Assembly: GCA_026260175.1 (NCBI GenBank)
Contig: JAKCWW010000078.1
Location: 60,394 to 93,374, forward strand
Origin: Reticulitermes lucifugus
Lineage: Eukaryota; Arthropoda; Insecta; Blattodea; Rhinotermitidae
Direction: 5' to 3'
Length of the DNA: 32,981 bases
The position numbers and the translations under genes were made by a program. Each line of letters starts with the position of its first letter. Position 1 is the first letter of the stretch. Positions 24,701 to 29,602 of this stretch are shown here, one piece after another. Under the pieces are notes generated by a model. It saw only the letters and a program-made list of their open reading frames with translations, was not told the DNA's origin and searched no databases.

Positions 24701-27397
24701 GTGGATGTGCACACAATGTTTTTCGGGAAGATCCCAGAAAGCACTGTAGCCACTTGGATCATTGTGCTGGCCATCATCACTGGAGTGCTCCTACTGCTCC
24801 TCATCACCATGGCTCTCCATAAAGTAAGACTGCTCACGCAACATAATATTTCATTCCAACACAGACACTTTACGCTTGTGCCATTCTCAAAATCCCACTC
24901 TTATTATCTTCCTAGTATATCTATAATCAATTTCTATCTTCGATCATCTGCTTTCTTTTATTCTACGTTACGTGCATGGCCTTTTTGTACCTTGCCGCCT
25001 ATGAAGTACACCTAACACCTTTAAATATTATTATGCCCTAGAACATGCATTTGTTATGTATGAATATTTCGATAATTTTTCTACGTGTATAAATTTGTAT
25101 TTTAAAGTCTGTTCTTTGCCTCTTATGCGCTTTTTCTCTTCCAACTCAAGTACCGTGGCCTTAATTTCCTGCCGCATCTAGGAAATTTGTAAAACTTGTT
25201 AAACTGTGCTGATAAGTCTGCATTTATAAACATTTTGTGTTACAATGAATATGAACATTTTTAGGACATTGTCCAACATGTAAATTTACTTGAACCAGAG
25301 TACGTGTCCTGTTAATTCAAAATATCACTAATTTCAGAAAAGGATAGAAACATTGCTTACGGACATGTCTTTACTTTGCAGCTGATGAAGGAAACTTGCC
25401 AATTTTACGAAATTATGCTATTAAAAAACCTTACTACGATAGAAAATATGGAATTTTTGTTTGTTGTGACATACCACAGTCACGAACATTTGCACAATTA
25501 TATGGGGGCAGATTACGAAAATGTTATGAATAGGCCTATATGATAGTGGTACCGAAGTCATAAATACAAATACTGGTATAAACGTTGCGATTTAGGAAAC
25601 ATAAGTCCAGGTTTTTAAATGGCGCTGTGCCTTACAGCTTTCACCTCGCTAATATATGACGTAAGAGGAACTGGAATTCATATTGCCAACTTAAGTTAGT
25701 GCAATTTTCAGTAGCATTAAGATGTTTGAAATAATATTTTCGAAACCAACACAATAAACTGGCTGATGTTAACGTGCCCTCTCTTCTAGGGCAAATTTTT
25801 CTCTCATGATGTATTAATTAACTAGGAATGTACACTATTCAGAATTAAATCTCATTCATGACAATTTCTTATTAAATCACGGTACATGGTCTTAAATATG
25901 CAATTTCCGTCCTTTAGATATAATTGTTATAACGGTTGCCGTGTCTTACCGGGACACGGTGGTCCATTAAAATTAACTTATTTCCTCTGTCAAAACCACA
26001 TAAGACAGGTGTTTTTTATTAGTAGGTGTAGAATGTAAATTAATCTTGTTCTAATATATTTTTCAGATTGGATTCTTCCATCGTCAAAAGAAAGAAGATC
26101 TGCAGGCTCTCAAAGAGGTTAGTACTGATGTTGGAATGTAATAATACTTAAGAGGCATCTCTCTAAGGGACCTCTCACTTTATTTTCACTACTCTCTCTG
26201 GTACTTGACAAGTCTTTGATAAGGATATCGCCTGTGATCTCCTAACTATTCAGTTACTATTAACATAAAAATGGAAAGTTTCTCTTGTTAATATAAACTG
26301 TTTCTGATGGGACAGAGAACCTCTTTTTACAGCTCTGGGAAGTCTTTATTACATTAGGGGTTTACCTTGATATCATGTCAATAATTTATTATAAAATTAT
26401 TTTAGCCAGACTGAATCAGTTTTTAATCTGAAATAAAATAAATTAATGCCTGTGAATTCATTGCGGGTTCTATAAAGTGAAATGTTTAAGAAAACGTTTT
26501 ACATTGCGTAACTGCATAACAGTACGGATGTTTGTTGGAGTGTTAGTGACAGGGAAAACTGACGTATTCGGAGAAAAGTCTATCACCGTGTCACCTTTTC
26601 CGCCACAAGTCTTACGTTGAGTGACCAGGGCAAAATCAATTTACATTACTTAGGAAAATTCAGTTTGTACCTCACGGAGAAAAAGAATCCTGTCACCACT
26701 ATGAGAACAAACTATTAATGCTCTTTAGGGAAATAAACGGTGTCTATTATGAGAATTATACGAACCCAAAAATACACTCAATAGATAAAATACATTGTTT
26801 TCTAATGTTACAGTAGGTGGTACGTGTAGTTACTTCTGGGTTTAAAGGGTTGACTTATTTGTGTAAAATTAATTTTTTATCCTTCTGAAAATAAAGGACG
26901 AAGTAATTTCGAGATCTATCAGTTATTTGTAAAACCGATTTATATGCTCCTCCATTGATTTCGGAAACTGTATTTATAAAACTGAACAATGCAAATAATA
27001 GGCATATTATTCTGCTTTCTGTATATATACTAGGTGAAACTTTTGGACATATCATAAGTGGGTCATATTTTAAATTTAGCTTTGTGTTTTTATGCTTATA
27101 CTGCGAGAATCATAGCATAGCACTGGAGCAAATAAATGAAAATCATTTGTATTCATTTTTCATTCCAAATGAAAATAGTTTCATGAATTATATATGTCTA
27201 TTTATGTTGACCAAATATACATTTTCATTGCTTAGTATAAGGATTTATTTTATTTTAATTTAATTCGGCTACTAATTATGTGGCTTCCAGCAAGTAAGGT
27301 GATTGTGATATTCCATTTTCAGGCTGAAGTTCCCCCCTCTGAATTGGAAGGCCGCACCAATTTCCAGACTGAAGTTATCTCTAGCGACGAATTGTGA
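636..27397 (+). CDS. scb: Integrin alpha chain, alphaPS3 (scab/Volado) group; 21 exons, 5'-incomplete
   Basis: Integrin alpha subunits pair with a beta subunit at the plasma membrane to bind extracellular matrix and signal to the cytoskeleton. Joining 636-768, 1837-1907, 2598-2646, 2733-2849, 4057-4148, 4992-5225, 6761-6875, 8064-8243, 8327-8500, 8832-8977, 10262-10367, 11800-11938, 12970-13183, 14822-14985, 15571-15652, 18023-18136, 20020-20425, 22763-22859, 24691-24823, 26067-26117 and 27323-27397 gives 963 codons plus TGA, with no internal stop and GT-AG at every junction. Seen: FG-GAP calcium loops at residues 191-199, 263-271 and 323-331; a Lys-Arg site at 762-763; a transmembrane helix at about 897-920; GFFHR at 924-928. 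There is no inserted I domain. The NGACY and EFCVECP segments and the tail ([11 protein letters not shown]) place it with Drosophila alphaPS3/4/5 rather than alphaPS1 or alphaPS2. About 100 N-terminal residues are missing upstream. The symbol denotes the orthologue group; one-to-one orthology is inferred. Confidence 0.93.
769..1836 (+). other. Intron 1, with TG/G-run and GGAT-rich stretch
   Basis: Starts GTATGA and ends TTTCAG. A TG microsatellite followed by a run of eight or more G occupies 780-822, beginning about 12 nt after the donor. A degenerate GGAT/GGAA-rich patch lies at 1471-1524. The rest is AT-rich and featureless; open frames at 1232-1459 and on the minus strand have no recognisable protein character. 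Confidence 0.7.
780..822. repeat. (TG)n microsatellite plus poly-G run
   Basis: Alternating TG/TGTA followed by GGCGGGGGGGG and TAGGG, placed directly behind the donor of exon 1. Confidence 0.9.
1837..1907 (+). CDS. scb: Integrin alpha exon 2 (propeller)
   Basis: The exon lies between acceptor TTTCAG and donor GTGAGA, entering in phase 1 and leaving in phase 0. It encodes residues 45-68, including [11 protein letters not shown], the glycine-rich start of a propeller blade. The first codon (GAA) is completed by the G at 768. It is too short for a simple ORF search and was recognised by frame continuity and by the LLGAPG that follows in the next exon. Confidence 0.85.
2195..2510 (+). mobile_element. 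Complete tRNA-derived SINE with perfect 15-nt target-site duplication
   Basis: The body (about 2210-2495) is flanked by TACTGAGTATATTTT at 2195-2209 and again at 2496-2510. TAGCGTAGTCGG (2222-2233) fits the pol III A box TRGCNNAGYNGG exactly, and GGATCGAATCC (2267-2277) fits the B box with one mismatch. A GC-rich body follows and ends in AACTTTACCTTTA. The element lies in intron 2 in sense orientation. The perfect duplication points to recent insertion; the element codes for no protein. Confidence 0.92.
2598..2646 (+). CDS. scb: Integrin alpha exon 3 (GAPG propeller strand, 49 nt)
   Basis: This very small exon lies between TTTTTCAG and GTAAGC and encodes [20 protein letters not shown] followed by an aromatic and tryptophan is the conserved blade motif seen in alpha integrins as GAPGxxxWxG. 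Asn-Ser-Thr is a possible N-glycosylation site. It ends in phase 1. Confidence 0.88.
2733..2849 (+). CDS. scb: Integrin alpha exon 4 (propeller)
   Basis: The exon follows a short 86-nt intron, with acceptor TTATTCAG and donor GTAAGT. It encodes residues 85-123, ending in PTYGYL; the glycine of the YLGYS motif is split across the junction with exon 5. The middle is Ser/Thr/Asp-rich, a loop that varies in length among alphaPS3-type chains. Confidence 0.87.
2850..4056 (+). other. Intron 4, no feature seen
   Basis: Between donor GTAAGT and acceptor TTTCAG. AT-rich; contains a run of T at 3360 and no repeat or coding signal that I recognise. Confidence 0.6.
4057..4148 (+). CDS. scb: Integrin alpha exon 5 (GYSLSSGRF blade start)
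   Basis: Acceptor CTTTCAG, donor GTATGT. The exon completes the Gly codon from exon 4 and encodes GYSLSSGRF and [14 protein letters not shown], matching the family pattern YLGYSxxxGxF...VxGxPR...GxV. It ends in phase 0, directly before VYVFDF of exon 6. Open frames that continue past the donor to 4437 are intronic read-through. Confidence 0.9.
4149..4991 (+). other. Intron 5, no feature seen
   Basis: GTATGT to CTGCAG. The exon 5 frames run open to 4437 by chance. No repeat recognised. Confidence 0.6.
4992..5225 (+). CDS. scb: Integrin alpha exon 6 (first visible calcium-binding FG-GAP loop)
   Basis: Acceptor TGCTGCAG, donor GTGAGT, phase 0 at both ends, residues 155-232. [20 protein letters not shown] is an FG-GAP repeat. 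Its DxNxDxxxD loop (residues 191-199) binds calcium on the underside of the beta-propeller in this family and is followed by LVVAAP. The exon closes with [11 protein letters not shown], the last strand before the next blade. Confidence 0.95.
5226..6760 (+). other. Intron 6, no clear feature
   Basis: GTGAGT to TTATAG. The section 6060-6160 is somewhat richer in GC, and a minus-strand open frame covers 5516-5704, but neither has a family signature. Otherwise AT-rich unique-looking sequence. Confidence 0.55.
6761..6875 (+). CDS. scb: Integrin alpha exon 7 (second calcium loop, split)
   Basis: Acceptor TTTTATAG, donor GTAAGC, residues 233-270. [20 protein letters not shown] carries the second calcium loop, DLNMDGYED (263-271). 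The final Asp codon is created by splicing, with G at 6875 joined to AT at 8064. The intron before it is about 1.5 kb. Confidence 0.94.
7657..7697. repeat. (GTA)n / AGC trinucleotide microsatellite
   Basis: Imperfect run of AGTAGCAGTAGTAGTAGTATT continuing as AGTAGTAGTAGCAGCAAG. Confidence 0.9.
7851..8010. mobile_element. Foldback (inverted-repeat) element, internally shortened copy
   Basis: The left end (CATTCAAGTCTTCTCTG...TGCCGTGTCGAC) matches the left arm of the copy at 24254. The right end (ATACTTGAATCT) is its inverted counterpart. The GTTACCGGTGTTCGAGGG and CCTCATCCTTAG blocks recur in the other family members. It ends about 54 nt before exon 8. Confidence 0.65.
8064..8243 (+). CDS. 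scb: Integrin alpha exon 8 (propeller; [16 protein letters not shown])
   Basis: Acceptor TTTCAG, donor GTATGT, residues 271-330. [19 protein letters not shown] is a near-consensus integrin blade. The exon ends inside the third calcium loop, DIDENHYND (323-331), whose last Asp codon is again split at the junction. A foldback repeat ends about 50 nt upstream of the acceptor. Confidence 0.95.
8327..8500 (+). CDS. scb: Integrin alpha exon 9 (end of propeller, start of thigh)
   Basis: It is separated from exon 8 by only 83 nt. Acceptor TTTGCAG, donor GTAAGG, residues 331-388. [20 protein letters not shown] is the last propeller strand leading into the R(S/A)xPV linker, after which the thigh begins with a Cys pair (FSCTAC). 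It ends in phase 1. Confidence 0.93.
8501..8831 (+). other. Intron 9, with LINE-tail fragment
   Basis: GTAAGG to GAACAG. The stretch 8566-8645 resembles the 3' tail of the LINE relic at 9604-10080 (GGGAATTTCATTGACTAGC, then a CTCCATGGAGTTAGTTA-type end). The rest is AT-rich. Confidence 0.55.
8566..8645 (+). repeat. Detached 3' tail of a LINE family
   Basis: Aligns by eye with 9990-10070: GGGAATTTC.TTGACT, then TTTCTCA..AAGG...TGCTCC.TG.AGTTAGTT. No coding part is attached. Confidence 0.5.
8832..8977 (+). CDS. scb: Integrin alpha exon 10 (thigh domain)
   Basis: Acceptor CTGAACAG, donor GTAAGT, phase 1 in and phase 0 out, residues 389-437. It encodes the [12 protein letters not shown] strand and the [13 protein letters not shown] segment; the QxC cysteine before an acidic stretch is typical of the thigh domain in alpha integrins (compare ...CxxxxxxV). 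Confidence 0.88.
8978..9603 (+). other. Intron 10, first part, no feature seen
   Basis: AT-rich intronic sequence from donor GTAAGT to the LINE relic; no repeat recognised. Confidence 0.55.
9604..10080 (+). pseudogene. LINE (non-LTR retrotransposon) ORF2 C-terminus relic with 3' tail
   Basis: The conceptual translation gives the conserved C-terminal end of an insect LINE reverse-transcriptase polyprotein: [20 protein letters not shown], then [20 protein letters not shown] and [13 protein letters not shown], then LAQDRDR and LVNEAV. The RxRWAGHxxRM and [12 protein letters not shown] patterns are typical of RTE/Jockey-like elements. At least two stops and a frameshift after QEVG break it, and the 5' part is absent, so it is a dead 5'-truncated copy inside intron 10. 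The clade is not certain. Confidence 0.8.
10262..10367 (+). CDS. scb: Integrin alpha exon 11 (thigh domain)
   Basis: Acceptor TTTTAATAG, donor GTGAGC, residues 438-472. [13 protein letters not shown] is the family's IxxxxxYxL strand. Possible N-glycosylation sites occur at NVS and NAT. The exon is phase 0 in and phase 1 out, and the first codon of exon 12 becomes Asp by splicing. Confidence 0.87.
10368..11799 (+). other. Intron 11, no feature seen
   Basis: GTGAGC to TTTCAG. Open frames at 10754-11005 and 11102-11335 have no recognisable character. AT-rich. Confidence 0.55.
11800..11938 (+). CDS. scb: Integrin alpha exon 12 (genu / start of calf-1)
   Basis: Acceptor TTTCAG, donor GTGAGT, residues 473-518, leaving in phase 2. 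[11 protein letters not shown] and [16 protein letters not shown] match the double-cysteine genu region where alpha chains read CxxDxCxxDL. This is among the strongest alphaPS3-like stretches. Confidence 0.93.
12040..12215 (+). mobile_element. SINE body fragment (family of 2213-2495)
   Basis: GTTCAGACCGG...GGGCCCA, then ACCCTTCACCCGGAGTAAAG and GAAGTTAATCACAT, repeat the middle blocks of the complete SINE in the same order. The tRNA-like head is missing. The open frame 12002-12211 is produced by this repeat and is not an exon; splicing frame and family continuity go from 11938 to 12970. Confidence 0.6.
12216..12969 (+). other. Intron 12 remainder, no feature seen
   Basis: Very AT-rich, with poly-T stretches near 12830; ends ATATTGCAG. 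Confidence 0.6.
12970..13183 (+). CDS. scb: Integrin alpha exon 13 (calf-1)
   Basis: Acceptor ATATTGCAG, donor GTAATG (weaker than the others). The first base completes Arg519. [19 protein letters not shown] is the calf-1 strand equivalent to the family's LxVxNxGExAYxxxL, and [14 protein letters not shown] carries the conserved CDxxxPL. Frame continuity with exon 14 places the donor after KN, although the open frame runs on for 16 more codons into the intron. Confidence 0.92.
13184..14821 (+). other. Intron 13, no repeat recognised
   Basis: Begins with 16 in-frame codons after exon 13 before a TAA (13232-13234). The rest is AT-rich with no coding signal. Confidence 0.55.
14822..14985 (+). 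CDS. scb: Integrin alpha exon 14 (calf-1)
   Basis: Acceptor CATGTTGCAG, donor GTGAGG, phase 0 in and phase 2 out, residues 591-644. [20 protein letters not shown] matches the family pattern S(x)GxExxPxDN near the end of calf-1. Only an antisense open frame covers this stretch, so the exon was found by frame and family motifs. Confidence 0.9.
14986..15570 (+). other. Intron 14, no feature seen
   Basis: GTGAGG to TTACAG. The 76-codon open frame at 15251-15481 has no recognised family. Confidence 0.5.
15571..15652 (+). CDS. scb: Integrin alpha exon 15 (calf-1/calf-2 boundary)
   Basis: Acceptor CATTACAG, donor GTAATT, phase 2 in and phase 0 out, residues 645-672. It encodes [19 protein letters not shown] and ends HTFQ, leading into VWNLGPS of exon 16. 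In the family this is the start of calf-2 (x-G-x-S-x-P-x-Q...V-x-N-x-G-P-S). A short exon without strong motifs of its own. Confidence 0.83.
16075..16295. mobile_element. Foldback element with long hairpin core
   Basis: The core 16141-16263 is a near-perfect inverted repeat: AGATTGGTAGTTAGTTACC at 16141 and its complement GGTAACTAACTACCAATCT ending at 16263, then TTTCGGG / CCCCGAAA, then GTCTTCAAGGGT / ACCCTTGAAGATGAGAC around an 8-9 nt loop. The left flank (TTTCAGGCTTCCGCCGCGG...GAGATCTTCG) recurs inverted at 27961-28000. It lies in intron 15. Confidence 0.8.
16394..17612. mobile_element. Long-armed foldback element with internal tandem unit, flanked by 17-nt direct repeats
   Basis: The left arm at about 16411-16675 is the reverse complement of about 17305-17567. 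Over roughly 160 nt I count four substitutions and one short indel. Between the arms a unit beginning TTAACTTA(C/A)AGT is repeated in tandem (16931 and 17186, spacing 255 nt); the right arm belongs to the second unit, and the first unit holds a third, more diverged copy of the arm (about 17040-17180). TAAATCTCATTCAATAA occurs at 16394-16410, touching the left arm, and at 17596-17612, about 25 nt beyond the right arm. No transposase gene is inside. Confidence 0.85.
16931..17440. repeat. Two tandem copies of a 255-nt unit
   Basis: Unit starts align at 16931 (TTAACTTACAGTGAACACAA) and 17186 (TTAACTTAAAGTAAATACAA). They share ACAACACCAGAA.CC, AATATCTTCACC.ACAGTGCAT and GCAGAAGTGAC.GTG in the same order. 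Confidence 0.85.
18023..18136 (+). CDS. scb: Integrin alpha exon 16 (calf-2; [10 protein letters not shown])
   Basis: Acceptor GCGCTCAG, donor GTGAGT, phase 0 both ends, residues 673-710. [17 protein letters not shown] is the conserved (Y/V)xNxGPSxxxxxxxxxxxP strand of calf-2. The preceding intron of 2.4 kb holds two foldback elements. Confidence 0.92.
18137..18480 (+). other. Intron 16, first part, no feature seen
   Basis: Starts GTGAGT; AT-rich, no repeat recognised before the inverted-repeat element. Confidence 0.55.
18481..18699. mobile_element. Small GC-rich MITE-like element with about 43-nt inverted ends
   Basis: The left end AGGGTGTTTTTT..TTGACAGATAAGAGCCGGCC matches the reverse complement of the right end, AGAGTGTTTTTTC..TTGACCGATAAGCGCCGGCC, with a few mismatches and a small gap. 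The 219-nt element is much richer in GC than its surroundings and has no coding capacity. I could not define a target-site duplication. Confidence 0.7.
18700..20019 (+). other. Intron 16 remainder, no feature seen
   Basis: AT-rich; the open frame 19830-20081 runs through the acceptor of exon 17 and is not coding in that frame. Confidence 0.55.
20020..20425 (+). CDS. scb: Integrin alpha exon 17 (calf-2 with dibasic cleavage site; largest exon)
   Basis: Acceptor CAGTTACAG, donor GTAAAT, residues 711-845. It begins [10 protein letters not shown] and contains a long hydrophilic Ser/Thr/Glu-rich loop with [14 protein letters not shown]. Lys762-Arg763 is the likely heavy/light-chain processing site, although it lacks a perfect furin RxxR. 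After the loop come [20 protein letters not shown], the calf-2 cysteine cluster, and four Asn-X-Ser/Thr sites. It ends in phase 1. Confidence 0.93.
20447..20477. repeat. (AAT)n trinucleotide microsatellite
   Basis: About ten AAT/ATA units right behind the donor of exon 17. Confidence 0.95.
20584..20933. mobile_element. pogo/Tigger-like MITE with TA target-site duplication
   Basis: Terminal inverted repeats CAGAAAGTCCCCGACTTATG (left) and, on the other strand, CAGACGGACCCCGACTTACG (right) flank 350 nt. TA lies directly outside both ends (20582-20583 and 20934-20935). The CAG...GTCCCCGACTTACGTA ends and TA duplication fit the pogo branch of the Tc1/mariner superfamily. It has no transposase, so it is non-autonomous. 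It lies in intron 17. Confidence 0.8.
20813..20862. repeat. 21-nt minisatellite inside the pogo-like MITE
   Basis: Unit TGGTGGTTGGAGTGTTATTAG occurs twice in tandem plus a partial third copy. Confidence 0.9.
20936..21764 (+). other. Intron 17 between MITE and SINE, nothing recognised
   Basis: AT-rich with A-rich runs near 21450-21500; a 96-codon minus-strand open frame at 21050-21340 shows no family features. Confidence 0.5.
21765..21960 (-). mobile_element. SINE body fragment, reverse orientation
   Basis: On the minus strand: CCTCCTATTCAATGG, GGGATAAAGCGG, CTCATTCATCTAGTG-like, ACTTCCACTCCCCCC, GCCTTCATGGC and TTTTATCTTTA, in the same order as the complete SINE at 2213-2495. The head is lost. 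A 100-codon minus-strand open frame (21678-21980) is a by-product. Confidence 0.75.
21961..22762 (+). other. Intron 17 remainder, very AT-rich
   Basis: Contains a TTAA-type tetranucleotide run (TTAATTAATTAATTAATTAA) around 22178-22197; otherwise nothing recognised up to the TTTCAG acceptor. Confidence 0.6.
22763..22859 (+). CDS. scb: Integrin alpha exon 18 (end of calf-2)
   Basis: Acceptor CTTTCAG, donor GTAAGT, phase 1 in and phase 2 out, residues 846-877. It encodes [20 protein letters not shown], the last extracellular strand (family: xxxSxAxVxI). The GEGHK end joins to exon 19 through a Lys codon completed by A at 24691. Confidence 0.9.
22934..23013 (+). repeat. Detached LINE 3' tail, copy 2
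   Basis: GGCTTCCATAAAATGTGGGTA, then TTCT..TAACTT and GTTCTCAGCTCCATGTAGTT, correspond to the tail of the LINE relic at 9975-10055 (GGTTCCATAAAACGCGGGGA ... CTGCTCCTTGTAGTGAGTT). Confidence 0.5.
23083..23163 (+). repeat. Detached LINE 3' tail, copy 3
   Basis: GGCTCTTCGAATTCCGTAAAAGGGGGAAAATTTCTTGATAAGCTGAG, ending in ATTCTGCTCC, again follows the order of the 9975-10055 tail. (Described by blocks: GGCTCTTCGAATTCC, AAATTTCTTGATAAGC, TTCTGCTCC.) It lies only 70 nt after copy 2. Confidence 0.5.
23164..24253 (+). other. Intron 18, middle, nothing recognised
   Basis: Minus-strand open frames 23072-23383 and 23460-23666 have no family signature; the first starts in unique sequence and runs into the LINE tail. 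AT-rich otherwise. Confidence 0.5.
24254..24464. mobile_element. Foldback element, near full-length inverted repeat
   Basis: Left AGATTCAAGTCCTCTGGGATG...TGCCGTGTCGACTGGTAG..GGCCTTTCGACGG pairs with right CGAAAGGCCGGTGACTGCTAGTCGACACTGCC..GACTTGAATCT (blocks), leaving only a short centre. It shares its words with the copies at 7851-8010 and 16141-16263. No coding capacity. Confidence 0.75.
24691..24823 (+). CDS. scb: Integrin alpha exon 19 (transmembrane segment)
   Basis: The acceptor is CACTGACAG at 24690. A competing AG at 24665 would insert 25 nt and hit TGA after seven codons, so the downstream AG is chosen. Residues 878-922: a short juxtamembrane stalk (PESTVATW) and a 20-24 residue hydrophobic helix ([19 protein letters not shown]), the single-pass transmembrane segment, ending LHK before GFF. 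Donor GTAAGA. Confidence 0.94.
24824..26066 (+). other. Intron 19, no repeat recognised
   Basis: GTAAGA to TTTTCAG. A short hairpin CCGTGTC/GACACGG lies near 25938-25958. Otherwise AT-rich. Confidence 0.55.
26067..26117 (+). CDS. scb: Integrin alpha exon 20 (GFFHR cytoplasmic motif, 51 nt)
   Basis: Acceptor TTTTTCAG, donor GTTAGT, phase 0 both ends. It encodes [17 protein letters not shown]. GFFxR is the membrane-proximal hinge of all integrin alpha tails (usually GFFKR); it clasps the beta subunit and controls activation. Here His replaces Lys. The following basic/acidic KKEDL helix resembles the alphaPS3 tail. Confidence 0.95.
26118..27322 (+). other. Intron 20, no feature seen
   Basis: GTTAGT to TTTTCAG; open frame 26955-27263 is AT-driven low-complexity (many Phe/Ile/Leu/Asn) and not coding. 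Confidence 0.55.
27323..27397 (+). CDS. scb: Integrin alpha exon 21 (C-terminal tail and stop)
   Basis: Acceptor CATTTTCAG. It encodes 24 residues ([15 protein letters not shown]...SSDEL) and the TGA stop at 27395-27397. The tail is acidic with no recognised motif. The exon continues as 3' UTR. Confidence 0.88.
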   Translation, partial: AEVPPSELEGRTNFQTEVISSDEL

Positions 27398-27930
27398 AAC
27401 TCCAAGAGAATATATATTTGTAATGAATTTCAAAGCAATCAGTTTTTCTAAGATTAGGATATGTTACGACTTAGGAAAAAATACTCTTTAAGTGTTTTTG
27501 AAGTTAAAAGTCCTCTTGCTTGCAGAGTTATTGCAAGAGGCAAAACCCCCAAAAGAATGCCCGCTTTCTTTTTACGGTAAAAGAACCTTATTATTAAGTT
27601 CAGGTATTACTACCTTAGAGCCATAAGCCCTTCCTCTACAGTCAATCCATTGCTCTCACTCTTTCTTACGGGACGCAGTTCTGTACCTACTGCATATATT
27701 ACTATGTAATTTCGGCTTGAATATACTCTTCTCATGCTACATCATAATTTCTTGCATAACGGCGTAAGACAAGGTAGTTTTGCATTGTTCTTCTCCATAT
27801 AAACATACGTTTATACATACTCTTCTGATTCATATTATTTATTCTAGCAGTTTGTTTTTTAAATTTTTAATTATTACGTAATTTTTTGCAGGTAATTTAA
27901 ACTGAAATAAAATCTGCGCTCTTCTCTGTT
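27398..27930 (+). other. Integrin 3' UTR (probable extent)
   Basis: Non-coding continuation of the last exon. The first canonical AATAAA I see downstream of the stop is at 27906-27911, which would give a UTR of roughly 530 nt. A small stem (CCTCTTGC at 27512-27519 with GCAAGAGG at 27533-27540) lies within it. The true cleavage site cannot be read from sequence alone. Confidence 0.5.
27906..27911 (+). terminator. Candidate polyadenylation signal AATAAA
   Basis: Canonical hexamer about 510 nt after the stop codon, immediately before a 53-nt palindromic repeat. It is plausible as the poly(A) signal, but AT-rich DNA gives such hexamers by chance. Confidence 0.4.
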
Positions 27931-28000
27931 ATTACGCCGCGTAATAACACAGAAGACCGCAGATCTCATCAACATCGAGGCGGAAGCCTGAAATCAAAGT
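27912..28000. mobile_element. Palindrome plus foldback-family fragment
   Basis: 27912-27964 is a 53-nt palindrome (ATCTGCG.TCTTCT.TGTTATTACGC, one central C, then the complement) with two mismatched pairs. It runs straight into AGATCTCAT..ACATCGAGGCGGAAGCCTGAAATCA (blocks), the inverted form of the flank at 16078-16110. Confidence 0.7.
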
Positions 28001-29056
28001 TAAACTGAAATAGTTGCAAGGCGAGCGACCTACTCTCACTGACTCATTAAATAAATAATTAGTAGATAAATAAAAAGTGTAATATCAACAGCCCACCAAT
28101 GTGTTTATAGCAAAGCAAGTTCATTTTTGTGTGTTCAGATACATTTTTGTTTACTTACTTCTTCTAAATGTCTTAAAGAATATTATGATAATTTATTTAA
28201 TACGTGAGACAAATAATGGTAACTTTCGTGGGCGTAACAGCATGTGATTACTGGTTTTTCAGCGTAACATTCAAACAAAATAGATGTGATTGACACAGTT
28301 AGCTGCAGTACACTGGACGTTTGTTTCGAACTTTCGTATTAAAATCACAACATTATAATGGTGGTTCTGCGTCCGTCTTGTGACAAACTGACGCCTTAGT
28401 CCGAAGTACGTCAATAGCTGAACACGAATGAACACTTGAAGATCGCCACACATTTCGGTGAAAAGAAGGAGTTGTAGGCAGACGTCATGAAGCTTGTTTT
28501 ACTCTTTTTATAGAAGCTTGATATACTGTTTTATGGACAGCAAGCTCCACAGAATTGTTGGTTATTACTGTTTCAATTTACCTTTTGTGCGAAAATCCTT
28601 TTTTACTTTTACGATCAATTTGTCGAATGGGCCTGTAACTTCAAACACTTATAGAGCCAGGGTTTTTTGGACTCATAAACAATATTTTATACACAACATG
28701 TACGCACGTTTACGGTCTTCCTATATAACCAATTCAACATCCCCATCTCCTTGCTTCATTAGTTACCGCCATTAAACCAAACACGAAAGAAACTTTTTGC
28801 GCGGTCGCAGTGTTGTTATTTTATACTCTACAAAGAAGCTACTATAATAAATGTTTATACATTTTAAAGGTCTATTATCGTACGTAATTTTGAGGACCCT
28901 AATCAAATGACACTAGTGTCGTTAGTGTTTAAAAACTCGAGAGCCTATCATGTTTTTACTGATTTTCAGAAACTGTGAAGTATGACATTTGCATGGACTC
29001 AAATACTTTTATGAAAAGTTTGATAACAATCTGTCAGTTGGTTTGATGTTGAATGG
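28001..29056. other. Downstream flank, nothing recognised
   Basis: AT-rich; open frames 28271-28453 (minus) and 28494-28775 (plus) show no coding character. Confidence 0.5.
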
Positions 29057-29092
29057 ACACACACACACATACTCGTATACACACAAACAGCA
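29057..29092. repeat. (AC)n microsatellite, imperfect
   Basis: ACACACACACACAT, ACTCGTAT, ACACACAAACAG in succession. Confidence 0.85.
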
Positions 29093-29550
29093 AAATAATG
29101 TTATAAGCCAAATATTTCCTTAAGGAAAATATTTGGTTACAACGACTTCGTTGCTATACTGTCTTACATAAACGTATTAACTGATCGTCTCCATTATAAA
29201 GACCAATATTTAATGATATTTAGGGAAATTACCACAGTTGATTTTAAGAATCATGTGAATCACATAAGTACAGTATTTGTCCAGATACAGAAGATCTGAT
29301 TGTTAAAACTGATTTAGTGTTTTGCAGCCATTGTACTTCAAAGGTTAATATGAATGCTTAGATCTGTTGCCTTACCGAGGCAATTAGCCTTAGAAGCTGA
29401 TGGGTCTCTGAGCATCCACCATAAAATAATGTGTATTTTATGGCATGGGAGGCAAACACGTTTTCGAATATACAGCGATTTGTTTTTAACTCGTAACTGA
29501 CTGCTGCAGGGAGGTGACGTTATCCGTCGCTGTGCAGTAATCTTGTCATT

Positions 29551-29602
29551 CGCTTTACGGCGCGCAGTCCCACGTTAACAAAGAATTGCGCGCCGTAAAG
29601 CG
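29551..29602. repeat. Perfect 16-bp GC-rich inverted repeat (hairpin)
   Basis: CGCTTTACGGCGCGCA at 29551-29566 and its exact complement TGCGCGCCGTAAAGCG at 29587-29602, with a 20-nt loop (GTCCCACGTTAACAAAGAAT). It stands in a locally GC-rich island in AT-rich DNA. Function unknown; possibly a terminus or core of an unrecognised element. Confidence 0.9.

Noticed and set aside
29108..29136. AT-rich palindrome CCAAATATTTCCTTAAGG...
   Set aside because: Short, imperfect and AT-rich, so expected by chance at this base composition.
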